Positions 1-13,024 of a stretch of 64,000 nucleotides of DNA are shown in pieces. A program made the translations under genes and the position numbers. The notes beneath the pieces are model-generated. The model did no database searches. It was not told the origin of the DNA and saw only the letters and a list, made by a program, of their open reading frames with translations. Within the stretch, counting starts at the first letter, position 1. Each line of letters opens with the position of its first letter. The stretch is from assembly GCA_032871835.1 (NCBI GenBank), contig CM065301.1, positions 37,952,405-38,016,404 on the forward strand. The letters run 5' to 3'. The DNA is from Dipteronia dyeriana (taxonomy: Eukaryota > Streptophyta > Magnoliopsida > Sapindales > Sapindaceae).

Positions 1-306
1 AATATAATTTTTTCATAATAAAAAAAAAAATATTTCATAATGTTTTATATATAAAGGTATTTTTGTAATCAATTATATATCATTATGATTCATTTGGTTA
101 AGTAAACACCGGAAATGGAATAACTTTGTTATATTTGAATGTAATTTAGTAACTTGATTCGGATTCTCTTTCGTTATTTTTATAATGGAATTTGATTCTA
201 TTCTATTCATTTCCTATTAATAAATGTGTTTTAAAAGTAATTGAATGACATTATGACAAGTGGTTGGAAAAAGACAGTGTAGGTATTAGCGAGATTTTAT
301 ATTAAG

Positions 307-470
307 AGTAACGTTAGATATCCCAAAATAATTTGTCTAAATTCATTCTCAAATAATTTTGGATGTGAGTTGTCAATATCACATCACTCGTCATCTAATC
401 TTATAATATATATGATATTGACAACTCACATGTTACGTTGAATTTTGACAAAACTTTGGGTGACATAAAA
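307..470. repeat. MITE, copy 1 of a family with agtaacg-type ends
   Basis: The left end reads agtaacgttag followed by cccaaaataatttg. A perfect 19-bp inverted repeat (363-381 against 413-431, atgtgagttgtcaatatca and its complement) forms the inner stem. The right end is less clear; a ttgggtgaca motif near 455 mirrors the left cccaaa block. Related copies lie at 9092-9286, 18434-18596 and 63921 to the window end. Confidence 0.6.
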
Positions 471-769
471 TTTATAAAACTTAATAAAAGAGTAACGCTA
501 ATCCGTCAAAAAAAAATTCTCGGTAAAATGGCACATGAACTATAACTAACACATTATTGATCATGTTATCTCACAATCTATACTTTAGCTAAAATTCATA
601 TATCATATCATTTAGAAGTGAATTTTGATAAAAAAAAATTAGCACTATACCATTTCTATTAAAATAATCCTAAATCGTGCAATTCATTTATCAAAAATCA
701 CTACATATGAATTGTAATAACAAATCACTATCACATTTATCTCATGATTCATATGGTAGTACAGTAACA

Positions 770-1265
770 AGATGATATTGGATAAATGATAAACCCCCCA
801 CACCTAACTATGCCATTGAGGTTGTAGATTTGAGTCTTCACATCCTTCAAATCTTGAATTAATTGTAATAATTCAATAAAAAATACATGACAATATCATA
901 TGTTACAACTCACGGGTCACATTATTTATATATGAATTTGGACAATCTGATATCATTATACTCTTAATTATATAACTTTCATTACACCAGTATATGTCAA
1001 ACTTATTTCGAAGAATTTTCTTTCTTATTAGTAAATGTAAATGAACAAGATGATATTGGTCTAATGGTTTACTCTTCACACCTACACCATAAGATTGTGA
1101 GTTCAAATCTATGCCCATATCAAAATTCGAAATGATTGTAATATTTCAAACGCATATAGAACAACCAATCGATCCAAGATGAGATGAAATTGGTATAATA
1201 GTAAACCACCCACACATGCACTGTGATGTCGTGGGTTTGAGTTTCAAAAACTAATCAATCCAATA
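770..1265 (+). repeat. Three degenerate SINE-like (tRNA-derived) fragments
   Basis: Three similar segments start near 770, 1048 and 1180. Each has a gatga(t/g)att-type start, an A-box-like ggt(c/a)taat(g/a)gt motif, and about 40 bases later a B-box-like stretch such as gtgagttcaaatct or gtgggtttgagttt. A related fragment is at 17085-17165. The layout resembles plant tRNA-derived SINEs, but the boxes are degenerate and no 3' tail or target duplication is clear. Confidence 0.4.
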
Positions 1266-1589
1266 ATATTATTAGGACAGTTTGATTGAATTCATACAAT
1301 TCAATTAATCTCAATCTAATCGCAAAATAATTATAAAATTATTTCATTTGAAAAAGCTATAAAAAAGAAAAGAAAAGAACAATAATAATTAAAGTGATTC
1401 TTTTCAAAGATTTGTCTGCATATGATCTCTCTCCTGCGATGTTTTTATCTCGTACATGTGTCCAATTTTATTTTAAAAAAAATAGTTCGAAAAAAAGAAG
1501 CAAAATTTCTGAAATAGAGGAGTTGAAGGGTAGTTTGGTCATTTCGTATGTTGTGTACAAAAACAGAACTTCTTTCTACCAAAATCTGA

Positions 1590-1870
1590 ATGAATGGCGC
1601 TCGTCTGTTCCCTCGTGAAAATCGAGGCAACAGCCTCGCCGTTAAAACCCTTCGAACGCCGTCAAGTATCCCGTCACCGGCGGGTCGTTTAAACAAGAAA
1701 GTTGATGAGGTCAGGCTTGAGGAGCCCGTGTGGATGCATCAGCAGCCGCACACGTGTGCTGTGATTGCAAAAGCACGCCCGTGAGCGTAACAGTCGGCAA
1801 TCAGCAGGAGTACCATTCCATTACCGACCATCATGGTAATAGATTATGGATCTCAGCAGCAGGCAGCTGG
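1590..1870. other. GC-richer island of unknown nature
   Basis: Base composition is clearly less AT-rich than the surroundings. A 64-codon plus-strand ATG frame (1590-1784) and an overlapping minus frame are open, but neither shows a recognisable domain. It could be a promoter-proximal piece or remnant of a gene outside the window. I do not call a gene. Confidence 0.3.
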
Positions 1871-2759
1871 CACATATAACTAGGAAGGGTAAAAACGGAA
1901 AAACAAATTTGGCAACGGTCATAAAGTGAAGACTGAAGAGAATCCAAGGGAACGGAAATAACAAATTAACAATTAATAGAAAAACAAAATAAAAATAAAA
2001 AATACTAGTAATCATAAGTACCCTTTTAGGGAACTGGTATGATAAGAAAACTGATATATAATTGTAAAAAAATTCAAGTTTAAGGGCTATTTTTTACTGA
2101 TTTTTTAAAGCTAAAATATTTTTTAAATGGGAAAATATAGAAAAAAAATTCTATATAATTGCTTCTTTTTTTTTTTTGCTAAAACCATGTCTCATTTATC
2201 TTAACATCCATACAAAAAATCCATCAAAAATACTAAGGTCACAATTAGTTTGGGTATAAAGTGATTTACGTTATATGAGTCATTTTTCTCTCTGATTGAA
2301 CATTCTGCATGTATAGAGTTATCGTCCACTATTAAAATTTTGACTTAATTTGGGGGTATACACATCTCATCTTACAATTTTTTATGCGTATTTTCTCTTT
2401 TATGTTAGTAATAGGGATTCAAATCATAATATACATATTTTATAAAAAAAATATAATTGTATTGTTGAAAAGGTTTTCAAAATTTATTTATAAATAGATT
2501 TTATTAAACTTATTATGTAAAAAAAAAAAGAATCGAGATAAAAATTTATTAAAATCATTTGAATTACATAATTTTTTTTACCTTGAGTTAAAATAAGAAA
2601 ATACTTAGAAGAAAACAACTATAATACTATAACCGATATCAAGACGTGGTTTTTTAATTTTTATTTATTGCACGTTGATTTTGAAATCATTCTTACATCT
2701 ATGCGTCGTTGGATGTGTACATTTCTTACCTAAAAACATATCACCAACTTATATGGGAC

Positions 2760-5700
2760 TAGACATGACCACAGTTCGGTTCGAACCGTGGAACCGAACC
2801 GTAACCATGTGAAATGAACCGTAACTGTAACCGTAACCGTAACCGGAATCGGAATCATGGAACCGTAACCGGAATCATGGAACCGTAACCGAAATCGGAA
2901 TCATAGAACCGGAACCGTAGGGGAAACGGTTCGGTTCCGGTTCTTCCTTTGAAAAAACCGTCCAGGAACCGCCGGTTCCTAGCTTGTAATTTTTTTTTTA
3001 TAAAAAATTCAAAGAGCCGTTGGGCCCAACGGAAATTCCCCCCCATTTGTTTTCACACAGTTGCTCTCTCAACTCTCAACTCTCTCCCAAATCTCAATTC
3101 TCCTAATTCTCTTCAATTACCTCTCAATTAGTCAGTTATTTATTTGTTTATATTTAGTGTATTGCAATTATTATTTTTTTAAATCATTTCAAAATCCTTG
3201 TCAACAATTTTTTTAAAATATATTTCCAAAAAGAAAATTAATTTTAATTTCATCCATTTATTTTAATTTTTTTGAAGAGTTTTTTTACAAATCATTTTTT
3301 TCTATGGCAAGTGGAAGTGGAAGTAGAAGTGGAGTAAGAGACATTTCACCAAGGCATTCCGTTTCCAGGACCGGTAAGGGTCGTATGTCAGAGCCGGATC
3401 CGATCCAGCCGGATAATATCGGTTTTGATGACACCGCTTACCATGAGTTCCTACAACGACAAGCCTATCTTGAATCTCTAAACTATCCAGTCAATCCAAA
3501 TCCCCCTTTAATAATTTCTGAACCCAATTCTAGCCAGCCAACTAGCGGCCCTAGCCCCGGTAATATGACAAGCCAATCAGAAAATATATCCGATTTTGCT
3601 ACAGATCCAATTTTTGAAGATGCGATAGAGAAGGATAAGAAGCAGGTCTAATCTGATCTATTCGTTCTCCACATGAAGAAAGTTACGAAACCGAATGGAA
3701 CATGTTGGGCGGTGTGCAATTACTGCCCTAAAGAATACAAGTATACTAACTCTGGAGGATACGACACATATAAGAAGCATATTACGACCCGTCATCCAGC
3801 AGAACTTGCCAAGGGGAATGCACAATCTCAAATTCCAAGGTTTTCTACCCCTGACACTCAATTATTTAAATATAGTGATCAAGCTAATACAGAAGAATTA
3901 GCTAGGATTGTAGCTGTAGAACATTTACCTTTTAGTTTTGGTGAAAAAGTTGGTTTTATTAAATATTGTCATAAAGCATTAAATTCTGCTGCATGTCGTA
4001 TCCCTAGGACCACTCTCACGTGTACAATGTATGATATTTATAAAAAGGAAAAAAAGATTTTAAAAAAATATTTTACGAACTGTATAGGTCATGTTTCCGT
4101 ATGTGCTGACATATGGACTGACCATTGGCGAATGCATTCATACTTAGGTGTAACTTGTCATTATATGGACAACGCATGGACAATACAAAAAAGAATTTTT
4201 GCATTTAGAGTTTTTGATGATGCACATATTGCTGATAATATTTGTAAAAATATGAAAATCATTTTTGAAGAGTATAAAATTGAAATCAACATTTTTTCAA
4301 TTGATTTTGATAATGCTTCTAATAATACAGCAGTTATTCCTGCTTTAATTGAATTATGCAAGCCTTATTTTAATAGTAAATTTTTTCATCAAAGATGTGC
4401 TTGCCATGTTTTAATTTTATGAGTTCAAAAAGGTTTGGAAATTCTTCAAGCTTTTATTAAACCCATTAAAGAGGCTCTCTCATATTTGTGGAAACATCAT
4501 AATCTTATGAAAGCATGTGTAAGATTTTGTAAACAGGCAGGTAGACATCCCATTAGATTTTCTCGTGATGTTCCAACACGTTGGAACTCTACTTATAAAT
4601 TGCTTTGTGAAAGTTATGAATATAAGGATTTATTAGTTTCTTTTATGCAATATAATGTTAGTCAAATCAATCCTTTTGCACACCATTGAGATGTTTGTAC
4701 AAAAATTTGTAATTTGTTAAAAGTTTTTAATAGTTCTACTAACAATTTGTCAGGTATTTATTATCCTACTACTCAATTATTTATTATTGAGGGTTGTAAT
4801 ATTACTGGTGCATTTGTTGACTGTTCATATGATATACAATTACATGCATGCATTGAAGCTATGAAAACAAAATGGTTATACTATTATAGGGAGTTTCCAA
4901 TTATTTACCTGATTGCGTTGTGTTTTGACCCATGTTGTAAACTAGATGCATTGACAGATTATTTAACTATTTATTATAAATGTTTAGGTATACAATTAGA
5001 AATTAATACTTATTGTGCTGCAATTAAGACATTATTTTATCAGTTATATGATGAATATCGTAGAATTTATAGTCCATCATTGAACATTAGTGTTCCACAA
5101 AACGAAAATGTCTCCCAAACTCGATCTTCTGGAGTGTTGGGGGCATGATCTGCACTTTTATCCCTAAAGATCAAAAGATTACGAGGTTCTTCTTCTTCTT
5201 CTTCTTCATCAAGTTCGGTCTCGTATGATGAGATAGAAACTTATCACACTACCAATTTTGAGTTTATAGGAGACGATGGTGTGAATAATTTTGATATTCT
5301 ACATTGGTGGAGAGAACATCAAAAGCACCTCCCAATCTTGTCTATAATAGCCAAACAGATTCTTGCAACACCGGTTTCTACAATGGCTGTGGAACAAGAG
5401 TTTTTGAGTCCAGAATCAATTCAAGTTCAAGTGTGTGTTGATGATTGGACAAATGCTGAATATAGACAACAAGAAATGGAGTCAGACGTGATATACGATT
5501 TCTTCGATGATGATCACACCACCGGCACCGGAACGGAAGACATCGATTAGTTACAGACTTACATATGTAAAAGACAATAAAATGTAAGAGAACTACGTGA
5601 TATTTGATTCCTCTAAACCTCGAGAGGATACGTAGACAACTTAATTTTGGTACAAATTAAGTGTAAGACCAATTTTTTTCATTTTTAGTTTTATACATTT

Positions 5701-5945
5701 ATTTCAATTTATGTATTTACTATTTTTTTTTAATTTTAATTTCGGCTTACGACCTTACACAATAAAATTCATTTACATTTCACATTATTATATGTTGTTT
5801 TCGTATTTTTTTTAAATGAGTATAAATGTATAATAAGGAAAAAAAAAAGGAACCGAACCGGCTAAACCGGAACCCCAGTTCCACGATTCCGGTTCCGGCT
5901 CCTTCCGGAATCGGCGGTTTCGAACCGGAACCGTGGCCATGTCTA
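2760..5945 (+). mobile_element. hAT-superfamily DNA transposon, 3.19 kb, inactive
   Basis: The ends are inverted repeats: tagacatgaccacagttc at the left, against tagacatggccacggttcc read inward from the right. An aged 8-bp target duplication flanks it (tatgggac at 2752-2759, tctaggac at 5946-5953; 6 of 8 match), the size expected for hAT. Both subterminal regions are arrays of short ggaaccg/gtaaccg motifs (2780-2975 and 5849-5935), a layout typical of hAT transposase-binding regions. Inside lies one BED-finger transposase gene with nonsense mutations. The mismatched TSD and stops suggest an old insertion that can no longer move by itself. Confidence 0.9.
3304..5550 (+). pseudogene. hAT transposase with BED zinc finger, four in-frame stops
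   Basis: The same reading frame runs from the ATG at 3304 to the stop at 5548-5550, about 748 codons, interrupted by TAA at 3649 and TGA at 4420, 4687 and 5146. The N-terminus is rich in Ser/Pro. A BED-type finger follows at about 3700-3810 (CNYC, then H-x4-H in KKHITTRH). The middle part carries the hAT catalytic-region pattern, including the segment around CADIWTDHW (about 4110). The C-terminal dimerisation domain is recognisable at 5281-5420 (HWWREHQKHLPILS and ATPVSTMAVEQEF). A Ser-rich low-complexity run (TTC repeats) sits at 5185-5210. Family function: cut-and-paste transposition. The four stops abolish a full-length product. The TGA at 4687 fits a mutated Trp codon. Confidence 0.9.
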
Positions 5946-5984
5946 TCTAGGACACCCACATTTAGATTTACTATACATGAACTC

Positions 5985-5985
5985 A

Positions 5986-6050
<65 letters not shown>
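5985..6050. repeat. (TC)n(TA)n microsatellite
   Basis: A run of about 12 TC units passes directly into about 21 TA units, just outside the right end of the hAT element. Confidence 0.95.
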
Positions 6051-6053
<3 letters not shown>

Positions 6054-6550
6054 GAACATTCTTGAAACCAACCCTAAAAAAAGAAATCATTCGTAGATAT
6101 TTGAGAAATTACAAAAAGGATAAGGTAATAATAGTACTCTTTTTAAATTTTAATAGGATTTTGTCTCTCAAAATGTGTATTTGCAAATTGTGTGATGTGT
6201 GGTATTAGTATTGTACTGTTGTTAGTGTAGGTGTTTGAGAGGTTTGTGTGTCTTGTTTTGGGTCACATGCACATGTGATTTGTGGGTCTCTGTCACTTGT
6301 GTGTGTCCATAAAATCATAATAGTCTGTGCTTCATTGATTCCTTGTCAGTAAAAGTATTCAGTACAATTTTTTGTACAAGATTCTACTTGTGATTCTATT
6401 GTGTCCATATTTGCATGCTGAACTATATGCTTATGTCTTATAAAATTTCTTAACTCAGATTATTAAAATCTGAAGGTAATTCTTTTATATAATCTATATT
6501 TCTTTTTAAAATACTTATTTATGTTTGTTCATAGAAGCTTACTAAATCAG

Positions 6551-6584
<34 letters not shown>

Positions 6585-9091
6585 CTGATTTTATCTATAT
6601 TATCTTTTAGGTTTTGTCCTACATTTATAAGTAAATGTATTATATTTGTTGTTGTTGTTGTTGACTATTAGTAATGAGGATTTTGTTTACATTGATTTTC
6701 TAAATGTTCTATGTTGTACAAGTTTAAATTTATCCGGTAGACAAATACTTTCTCTAATATTCTATGTAATTATGATCTCTTTGAAATCAACTTAAGAATT
6801 AATTATAGTTTTTGTAAATATAAACGTTATATCTTTGTTATAAAATTCAAAGAATATGAGAGATGTGACTTTGCATTAAATAGAAAAACAAATTTATGTT
6901 AGGTTTTTGAATCGGTAGACTTGACCTCCTTTGTGTTATTTGAGTGGTAAGTTCTTCACAATTGTATTGAAGAGATGATGGATTTAATTCTGATTGTCAG
7001 ATGATAAACTTCTCGTACCTATATTAATAAAAATATAAATTCAATTTATATTTATAAGATAGTAGACGACTCATGTTTATATCAATGAGATTTAAATTGA
7101 TCTAATAGTAAACCTATCACATATACAGTAAATAGATTATGATTACGGGTTATGTTACTTTCCTTGATGTTAGCTTTGATTGAATACTAATTAATGAGCT
7201 GTAAAAATTTAATGAAAACTCAAATTCGTTATTTCATTTTTACACTGATCACAAATTCACAGTTCATAACTATTCATTGTGAGAAGAATTGTTGGGTGTA
7301 GCATGATGTGGCAGTATTAGGGTTAGGGCAGGAGCTGTACGGTGCATTGGATGGATGCTCCAAAGGGCCAAGACTCTCTGGAATTGTTGACATCGCGAAG
7401 AGAATGGGACCCATGACTTTTCTGTTCATCAATCACCATCGAACTAGTGAGTGATAGCTTCCACTCATTGATCGTTTGATCACCCTTTTCCTTTTGTTGC
7501 GATGATCATATCCTTGGAACCTAAAAGTGTAGCAATTTCAATCCAATGGTCTTCATTGCTTTGAAAAACATATAACCCATATCTAAAAATTTATTATTAT
7601 TTAAATAGACTGAGTAAAAGTTGATTAATTAAAGCTAATGAATCATAAAAAAGTGATTATTCAAAAGGAACTTTATCTTTTTAGGTCATGCAATTAGCTA
7701 ATTGCACCATTAGTATAGTGATTAAAACTTCAATTTTAAGATTCCTGAGATAAACATGAGACAATATAATATTTGATGCACGGAATAAATTTACATTTTG
7801 ATATTACAACAAGTATTATAATAAACTAAGACGTTGAAAGGTTGTGTTAAGGTTCTGTTGAGATCTAACATTACATATCCCGTAATATGGGATATTTGTT
7901 TCCATAATACGGAGAAAACTCTTTATACGTACCGGTATCATGTGTTGAAATATAATATAAAAAATATTATTAAAATAGAGATTTTAAAATTAAGATTATT
8001 TTTTGAGGTACACAAATTTTAAACTCTTTGAAAACTGTCGGTGAACCAAGCAGGTGCACAAAATTTTAGCTCCTTTTTTTTTTTTCATGGCCATACGAAT
8101 ATAATTATTAGCAAAAATCAGTACAATGCATGATTGAGGTTGGCTTGTTGAGAGTTTAAACACACAGTATATCTACATATACGGTATATAACTTTTATTA
8201 TAAAGCAATGGCATTTTAGTTAAATTGGTGTCTAAAAATAGTATTTAAATGATTTGATAACACTATATCCTGTTTATTTAAATTGTATTAGGTTTATATG
8301 ATTTCAATGAATAAATTAGAGTGTGGTTATATTATTTGAATATAAAATTTAGACAAAGAAGATTACTCTTTATACGAGAGATTTGTAAGGTTTAACCCTT
8401 TTTCAAAGCAACCTTATATTTAAATTTAGATTAAAAAAGGTTTTTGGTCCACAATTTAAGAGATTTTTAAAACTAATTTCTGAAACTATACCAGGGTTTT
8501 GCTATACAATAAGGGAAATTCGATCTAAATTTGAATTTGGAAGGTTATTATTTCTTAAAAGTCAAATATTGCGAATCTCCGCTTATTATATTTACTTTAA
8601 GCCAAAAGACTATGGGGTAAAGTGTTTTATTTTATTTTTGGTATAAAGAAAAACAATACAGAGATAAGGGTGTTCCTTCAACCAAATAATATTAGCAGTC
8701 ACCGTAAACTCTATTTTTTATTATATATATATATCACATGGGCTATGATTTATGAAGCATTGTCTGTGTACAAAATACTTACTTGGTGGGATCCTACACT
8801 AAAGGTAAGATAATATTTTATATTTCAATTGGATTATTTTTCCTATACAAATAATGGGGATGATTGAACAATACAAGCTGATTATTTCATATTCTCTGAA
8901 TCAACAAAATTACTATCAAAAGTATCTACCCCCGACACTGATTATTACTACAACTCTAACGCTCCGGGAAAACGGCTCCGAATTCTCTATTTTTTTTATA
9001 AAATGTCACATTTTCAAATGTTTTTATAATATGAGTAACTTTAATTTCTGATTTTTTAAAAATATATCAATTCAATCTTTTTAACCAAAAA
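6051..9091. other. AT-rich intergenic region
   Basis: No gene is supported. A perfect AT palindrome lies at 6544-6591. A patch at about 7290-7510 is less AT-rich than its flanks, with no long open frame and no motif I recognise. Short frames at 7834-8022, 8622-8813 and 8854-9051 have random-looking composition. Confidence 0.6.
6544..6591. repeat. Perfect 48-bp palindrome around a TA run
   Basis: aaatcagtaat at 6544-6554 and its exact complement attactgattt at 6581-6591 enclose 13 AT units. The whole block is self-complementary and could extrude as a cruciform. Confidence 0.9.
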
Positions 9092-9286
9092 AGTAACGGT
9101 GAACATGTTTTGTAATTTTTTTATTATTTTTTTTTCCTTCAATTTTGTTTCAAATGATGTGGTACGTAAAATGTCAATATCACATTAATCAATACATTAT
9201 CTCATGTATTATAAAATGTTGACACTTCACGTACCACATCATTTATGACAGAATACGGAAAGAAAATTAGAACATCTACCATTACT
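9092..9286. repeat. MITE, copy 2 of the agtaacg family
   Basis: The ends agtaacggtgaacatg and (inward from the right) agtaatggtagatg form a TIR. An inner perfect 16-bp inverted repeat, aaatgatgtggtacgt at 9152-9167 and its complement at 9229-9244, is followed by the atgtcaatatcacat motif seen in copy 1. Confidence 0.65.
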
Positions 9287-9388
9287 TATATATAAATACG
9301 ATTTTGCAATTGCTGGGGTTTATAATCAGAATATGTATTGGGAATGGAATAACAAAAATTTCACCATCATTAACACTCAAGATTTGAA

Positions 9389-9720
9389 ATTAAAATAAAA
9401 TTGGATATTTATTTAAAAATCATATAAAGATTTGAAAAACAAATCTTCTCCCTTCCAATAGAAAATACGAATTTAAATAATATCTTTTTTGTTTAATTAA
9501 AATAAAATTGGATATTTATTTAAATTGAAATCTCAATCATATCAAGATTTGAAAAACAAATCTTCTCCCATCCATAAAGATAAAAACCGTATTTAAACAG
9601 TATCCATTTAAGTTTAATTAAATAAATTGTAATTAAAATAAAATTGGATATTAATTTAAATTAAAATCCCAATCATATCAGGAACAAATCTGTTATCTTG
9701 ATTTTATTTTATTTAAAATG
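9389..9720. repeat. Degenerate tandem repeat, about three copies
   Basis: The phrase attaaaataaaattggatat recurs at 9389, 9496 and 9632. The first two are followed by gatttgaaaaacaaatcttctccc. Spacings of 107 and 136 bases show the units have drifted. Confidence 0.7.
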
Positions 9721-10900
9721 TAATAGTTTAAACTATCCTTAAATAAATAAAATTTGATGAAAATAAATATATTTTAAATATTTAAATTAAATGATTTCAT
9801 TATCTATTTTATTTAATTAATTAATTCTAATTAAATAACATATTTAGTCACGATAACAGTCGTCATAATATGTGACATACAAAATGACATTATTTTAAAT
9901 TGTCACATATACAATAGAAAAATAATTAATCCAAATTAATCATCAAAATTATATATATGTTCGACACAGTGCTTTAAGGAGTAGAATCGGGAACCTATAG
10001 ACTTATAATTTCAAGTTCCAGTAATCTTTTTTACTCTTAATTAATTATTTCAAATTATTATTTCTACATTAACTCTACTAAAAAACTAGAATTGAACTCT
10101 TGAATTTATAAGATAAATTATTGAATAACCCATTGATATAATCATTTCATATAGATTAATTCTCCATTCATAGTTCATAATTAGAGCTAGCTTCAAAATC
10201 CATCAACCTCTCTAATTATATCTTCCTCTTTGAGTACCTGTGATTCTTTAATGAACAATTAATTCATACTCCTATTATGAATTGAGCACTCAATTGTTGA
10301 AGACCCGAATCACCAAACAAGAGAACTATTTTATAACTTCCGATAGGAAGAAATGTATTCTATATCTTTAATTAATATTTTCGACTATGTATTATATTTT
10401 GTGTCAAAGATACAAGGTTTACGATCTAACATAAAGACCTTACCGATTAAATCAAGAGACACAATATAATAAGTAGGAGTTTAGTAATTACTCAAGATTA
10501 AGATCATTCTATATATGATCATATGAATGATGAATTAAGTTATCAAATTATAAGAGAAATTAATTTATCTCGGTCCAGTCATATATAATATTATTATATA
10601 AAGTACCTCCATCTTAATATCACTACATCAACAATCTGGATAAGATTCTTCCATTCTAAATTGTCATGGATCGTACCGGTAATTTTAACTAAATTAAAGA
10701 TTCCAACTTTAATTATTTATTACGGACAATTTATATTATTATCCTTAAACTTAATCCTCGTGAATATAACTATTATATACTAAGTTTAAGGTGACAAATA
10801 ATCATGGAATTTTCATAATATTTATTTAACATACAGCAAACTAACATGTGCAAGCAAATATAAGTGAAATGTATTTATTTATTTATTTAATAAATTCAGT
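9720..10900. other. Possible degenerate LTR or non-coding retroelement remnant
   Basis: No coding frame. The text has the feel of an old Copia-type LTR (for example ctcggtccagtcatataata near 10570, and a ttaaggtgacaaataatcatggaattttcataat stretch in shorter pieces near 10790-10820), but I see no paired LTR, target duplication or internal domain. The assignment is tentative. Confidence 0.25.
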
Positions 10901-11087
10901 AAATAATTACATAATTAAATCTTACAATATATATAAGCTAAAAAGTCGATTTTTCCCTTAAAAAGTTTTTTGTTATTGTACCTTTAAGTTTTTGAATTTT
11001 TCTCAAATAGTTTCAAGATTTTTATTGTTAAAATGTTTTAGAAAAAATAAATTAACAAAAAAAAAAGTATTTGCTCATAAAAAAGAG

Positions 11088-11113
11088 ATATATATATATA
11101 TATATATATATAT
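11088..11113. repeat. (TA)n microsatellite
   Basis: About 13 TA units in poly-A-rich intergenic DNA. Confidence 0.9.
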
Positions 11114-11284
11114 GTATTAAAAAAGTAAATCATATACTTAAAAAATAACAAAAAATCATATAAAATATTATTAAATATTATGGTTTCTCCTTCCTCTGCA
11201 TATCCATCCTTCCTCTATATATCCATCATTGATTGATAATATATATTTAATTTAGTTGTTATGTGTTATTATGTAAAAGTCCAA

Positions 11285-11445
11285 AATAACCTTAGTTATG
11301 TTAATTTTAACTAACCATTGACCGATAAAAAGACTAAAGTGATGTATTTTAAAAAAATTAGGATATAAAGTTACTAATATGGTAAAACGCTTAAAATTGT
11401 GATGTCTCACCAAAAAGTAGGGATTTTAGTGAAACTTCTCAATTT
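11285..11445 (+). repeat. Solo copy related to the TIR of the 22.5-26.7 kb element
   Basis: Phrases such as aaagactaaagtgatgtatttt, ttactaatatggtaaaacgctt and gggattttagtgaaac occur in the same order as in the right arm of the long-TIR element (26095-26205: actaaaacgatgtttgtatttt, ttgctaatatgataaagatg, aggaattttagtgaaatt). No partner arm was found nearby. Confidence 0.55.
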
Positions 11446-11639
11446 CACTCTAAAAAAAAAACTTATTATAAGAACTTTTTTCCTTATATTATAAGAACTT
11501 TTTTCTTTAACTATTTTTTTTAAATATAATATTTTTGCTATATAACAACACATTGTAATAAATCACTATTAATTTTATAAAAGTCTTTCCTCTAGTTTTC
11601 TCTGAAACCTAAAGTGAAAGTAGAGTGGTCTTGAAAGGA

Positions 11640-12590
11640 TTCCTATCAATGGCGAGAGAGTGGGTTAGTTGTGTTCGTTCTATGTGAAGAGTGGCTATCA
11701 TTTTGGGTGTAATGTGTGGTCGAATACAGACTCTTTAGGGTTAAACTCATTTGAGTCTCGGTGGAATGTTATTAATTTGTTGTGCTTGTAATAATTGGAT
11801 TCCGACACGTGCTAATTTGCTGATGAGAAGGGTCCAAATTGAGACCGATTATTCCTGCGTGCCAGAAAACCAGAGACGACCATGCATGCACTTTGGTGTT
11901 GCCCTCTGCTAAGAATGTTTCATGAAGGGCTTTTGGGTGGATGACAATTATGACTTTCTAGACTTTATGATCTACTGCAAATATCAGTTGCTTCAAGAAG
12001 AATTGGAGCTTGTATGTCTAGTGTTATGGAGAGCGTGGTACATGCGCAGTAGTAGAATTCACAATTTGGTTGAGCTGCACATTAAGATGATTACCGACGG
12101 GCTAACAAGATTTCGAGAGTCGAGGTGGCCGATCGGAGGAGCAATGTTTCTTTGTGGCAACCGCCTTAAGAGGGAGTGTATAAAATTAATACGGATGATT
12201 GGTATCATCATTCGTAACTGTGTTGGAGGTGTAATGGCTTCTAGTGCTTAGCACGTGAAGACTGGTTGTAGAGGCCCTGGTCATAAGGAGAGGCCATATG
12301 GATCTTATCCCTTGCTTTATTGGATCTGACGTGCAAGTTGCTAGGTATCCCTTGCTTTGAAATTGGACTGAATATCAAGGATATTAAGATGCTTTTAGAG
12401 GAACTCCCTACCTGTGTCGTTGATTTTGCTCCTATAACTTCTAATAAGGTAGCTCATGACACTAGGTTTATCAGTTGAAACTCGTACGTTTTAATCGGAG
12501 GAGTGCCCTCCTTGTCTACGTCAAGTTGTTTCGGGCGATTGCCTAAGACATTTGTAGTTTTTGCTCTTTTTAATGAATTCATTTTTCTAA
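11640..12590 (+). pseudogene. LINE (non-LTR retrotransposon) remnant, RT C-terminus and RNase H
   Basis: The sequence is decayed in several frames but keeps the order of a plant LINE 3' part. First come pieces of the RT-associated zinc-binding region (near 11790, a PTRANLLMRR-like stretch). Then the segment ELELVCLVLWRAWYMRSSRIHN-like (about 12009-12064) matches the W-x-LW-x2-R-x4-H pattern found before the RNase H domain. An RNase H-like piece with GIIIRNCVGGVMASS follows at about 12200-12240, and a SNKVAHDT-like piece near 12450. It ends in an A-rich run near 12583-12598. Such elements copy themselves by target-primed reverse transcription. This copy is 5' truncated and dead. Confidence 0.65.
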
Positions 12591-12751
12591 AAAAAAGTAA
12601 TCAACAAAAACTGCAATATTTGGTTCGGGTGAGATTGTGGATTCATTTCTTTCTTTTATATAATACTTAATAATAATAAAAGCAATAAATGTTTATTTTT
12701 TTTCAAAAAAAAAAACAAAAGCAATAAACGTGTAAATACAAAATTACGAAA

Positions 12752-12901
12752 AATACTTGGGTACTGACCGGTCAATACCTAAGATACTGACTCCTCCAAT
12801 GGGGTGTTGCCACGCGACATTCTTTCTTTAATTTCTTTACAATCATCAATAAAATAAGCCACGTGGCATCACTCCATTGGTAGGGTCAGTACCCAAGTAT
12901 T
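12752..12901. repeat. 150-bp MITE with 18-bp perfect terminal inverted repeats
   Basis: aatacttgggtactgacc at 12752-12769 is exactly complementary to 12884-12901. The interior has no coding potential. A cacgtggc motif lies near 12860. No certain target duplication is visible. Confidence 0.8.
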
Positions 12902-13024
12902 GTTCCAAAATTACTTTTAGGGTATCACTCATAAAATTAATTAATACACTAATTACTAAATTTTAAAAATTAAACTTTTAATATAAACACCCATTCAAAT
13001 ACCAATAATAACCTTAAGATTAAA

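Larger units (their letters stand above)
1..2751. other. AT-rich intergenic region with repeat debris
   Basis: I see no credible gene here; short open frames lack domains or a sensible composition. The stretch holds a MITE near 307-470, three SINE-like fragments between about 770 and 1260, and a less AT-rich patch near 1590-1870. The rest is poly-A/T-rich sequence. Confidence 0.6.

Noticed and set aside
7290..7510. GC-richer island considered as a microRNA precursor or exon
   Set aside because: I could not find a foldback pairing, a known mature microRNA sequence or an open frame.
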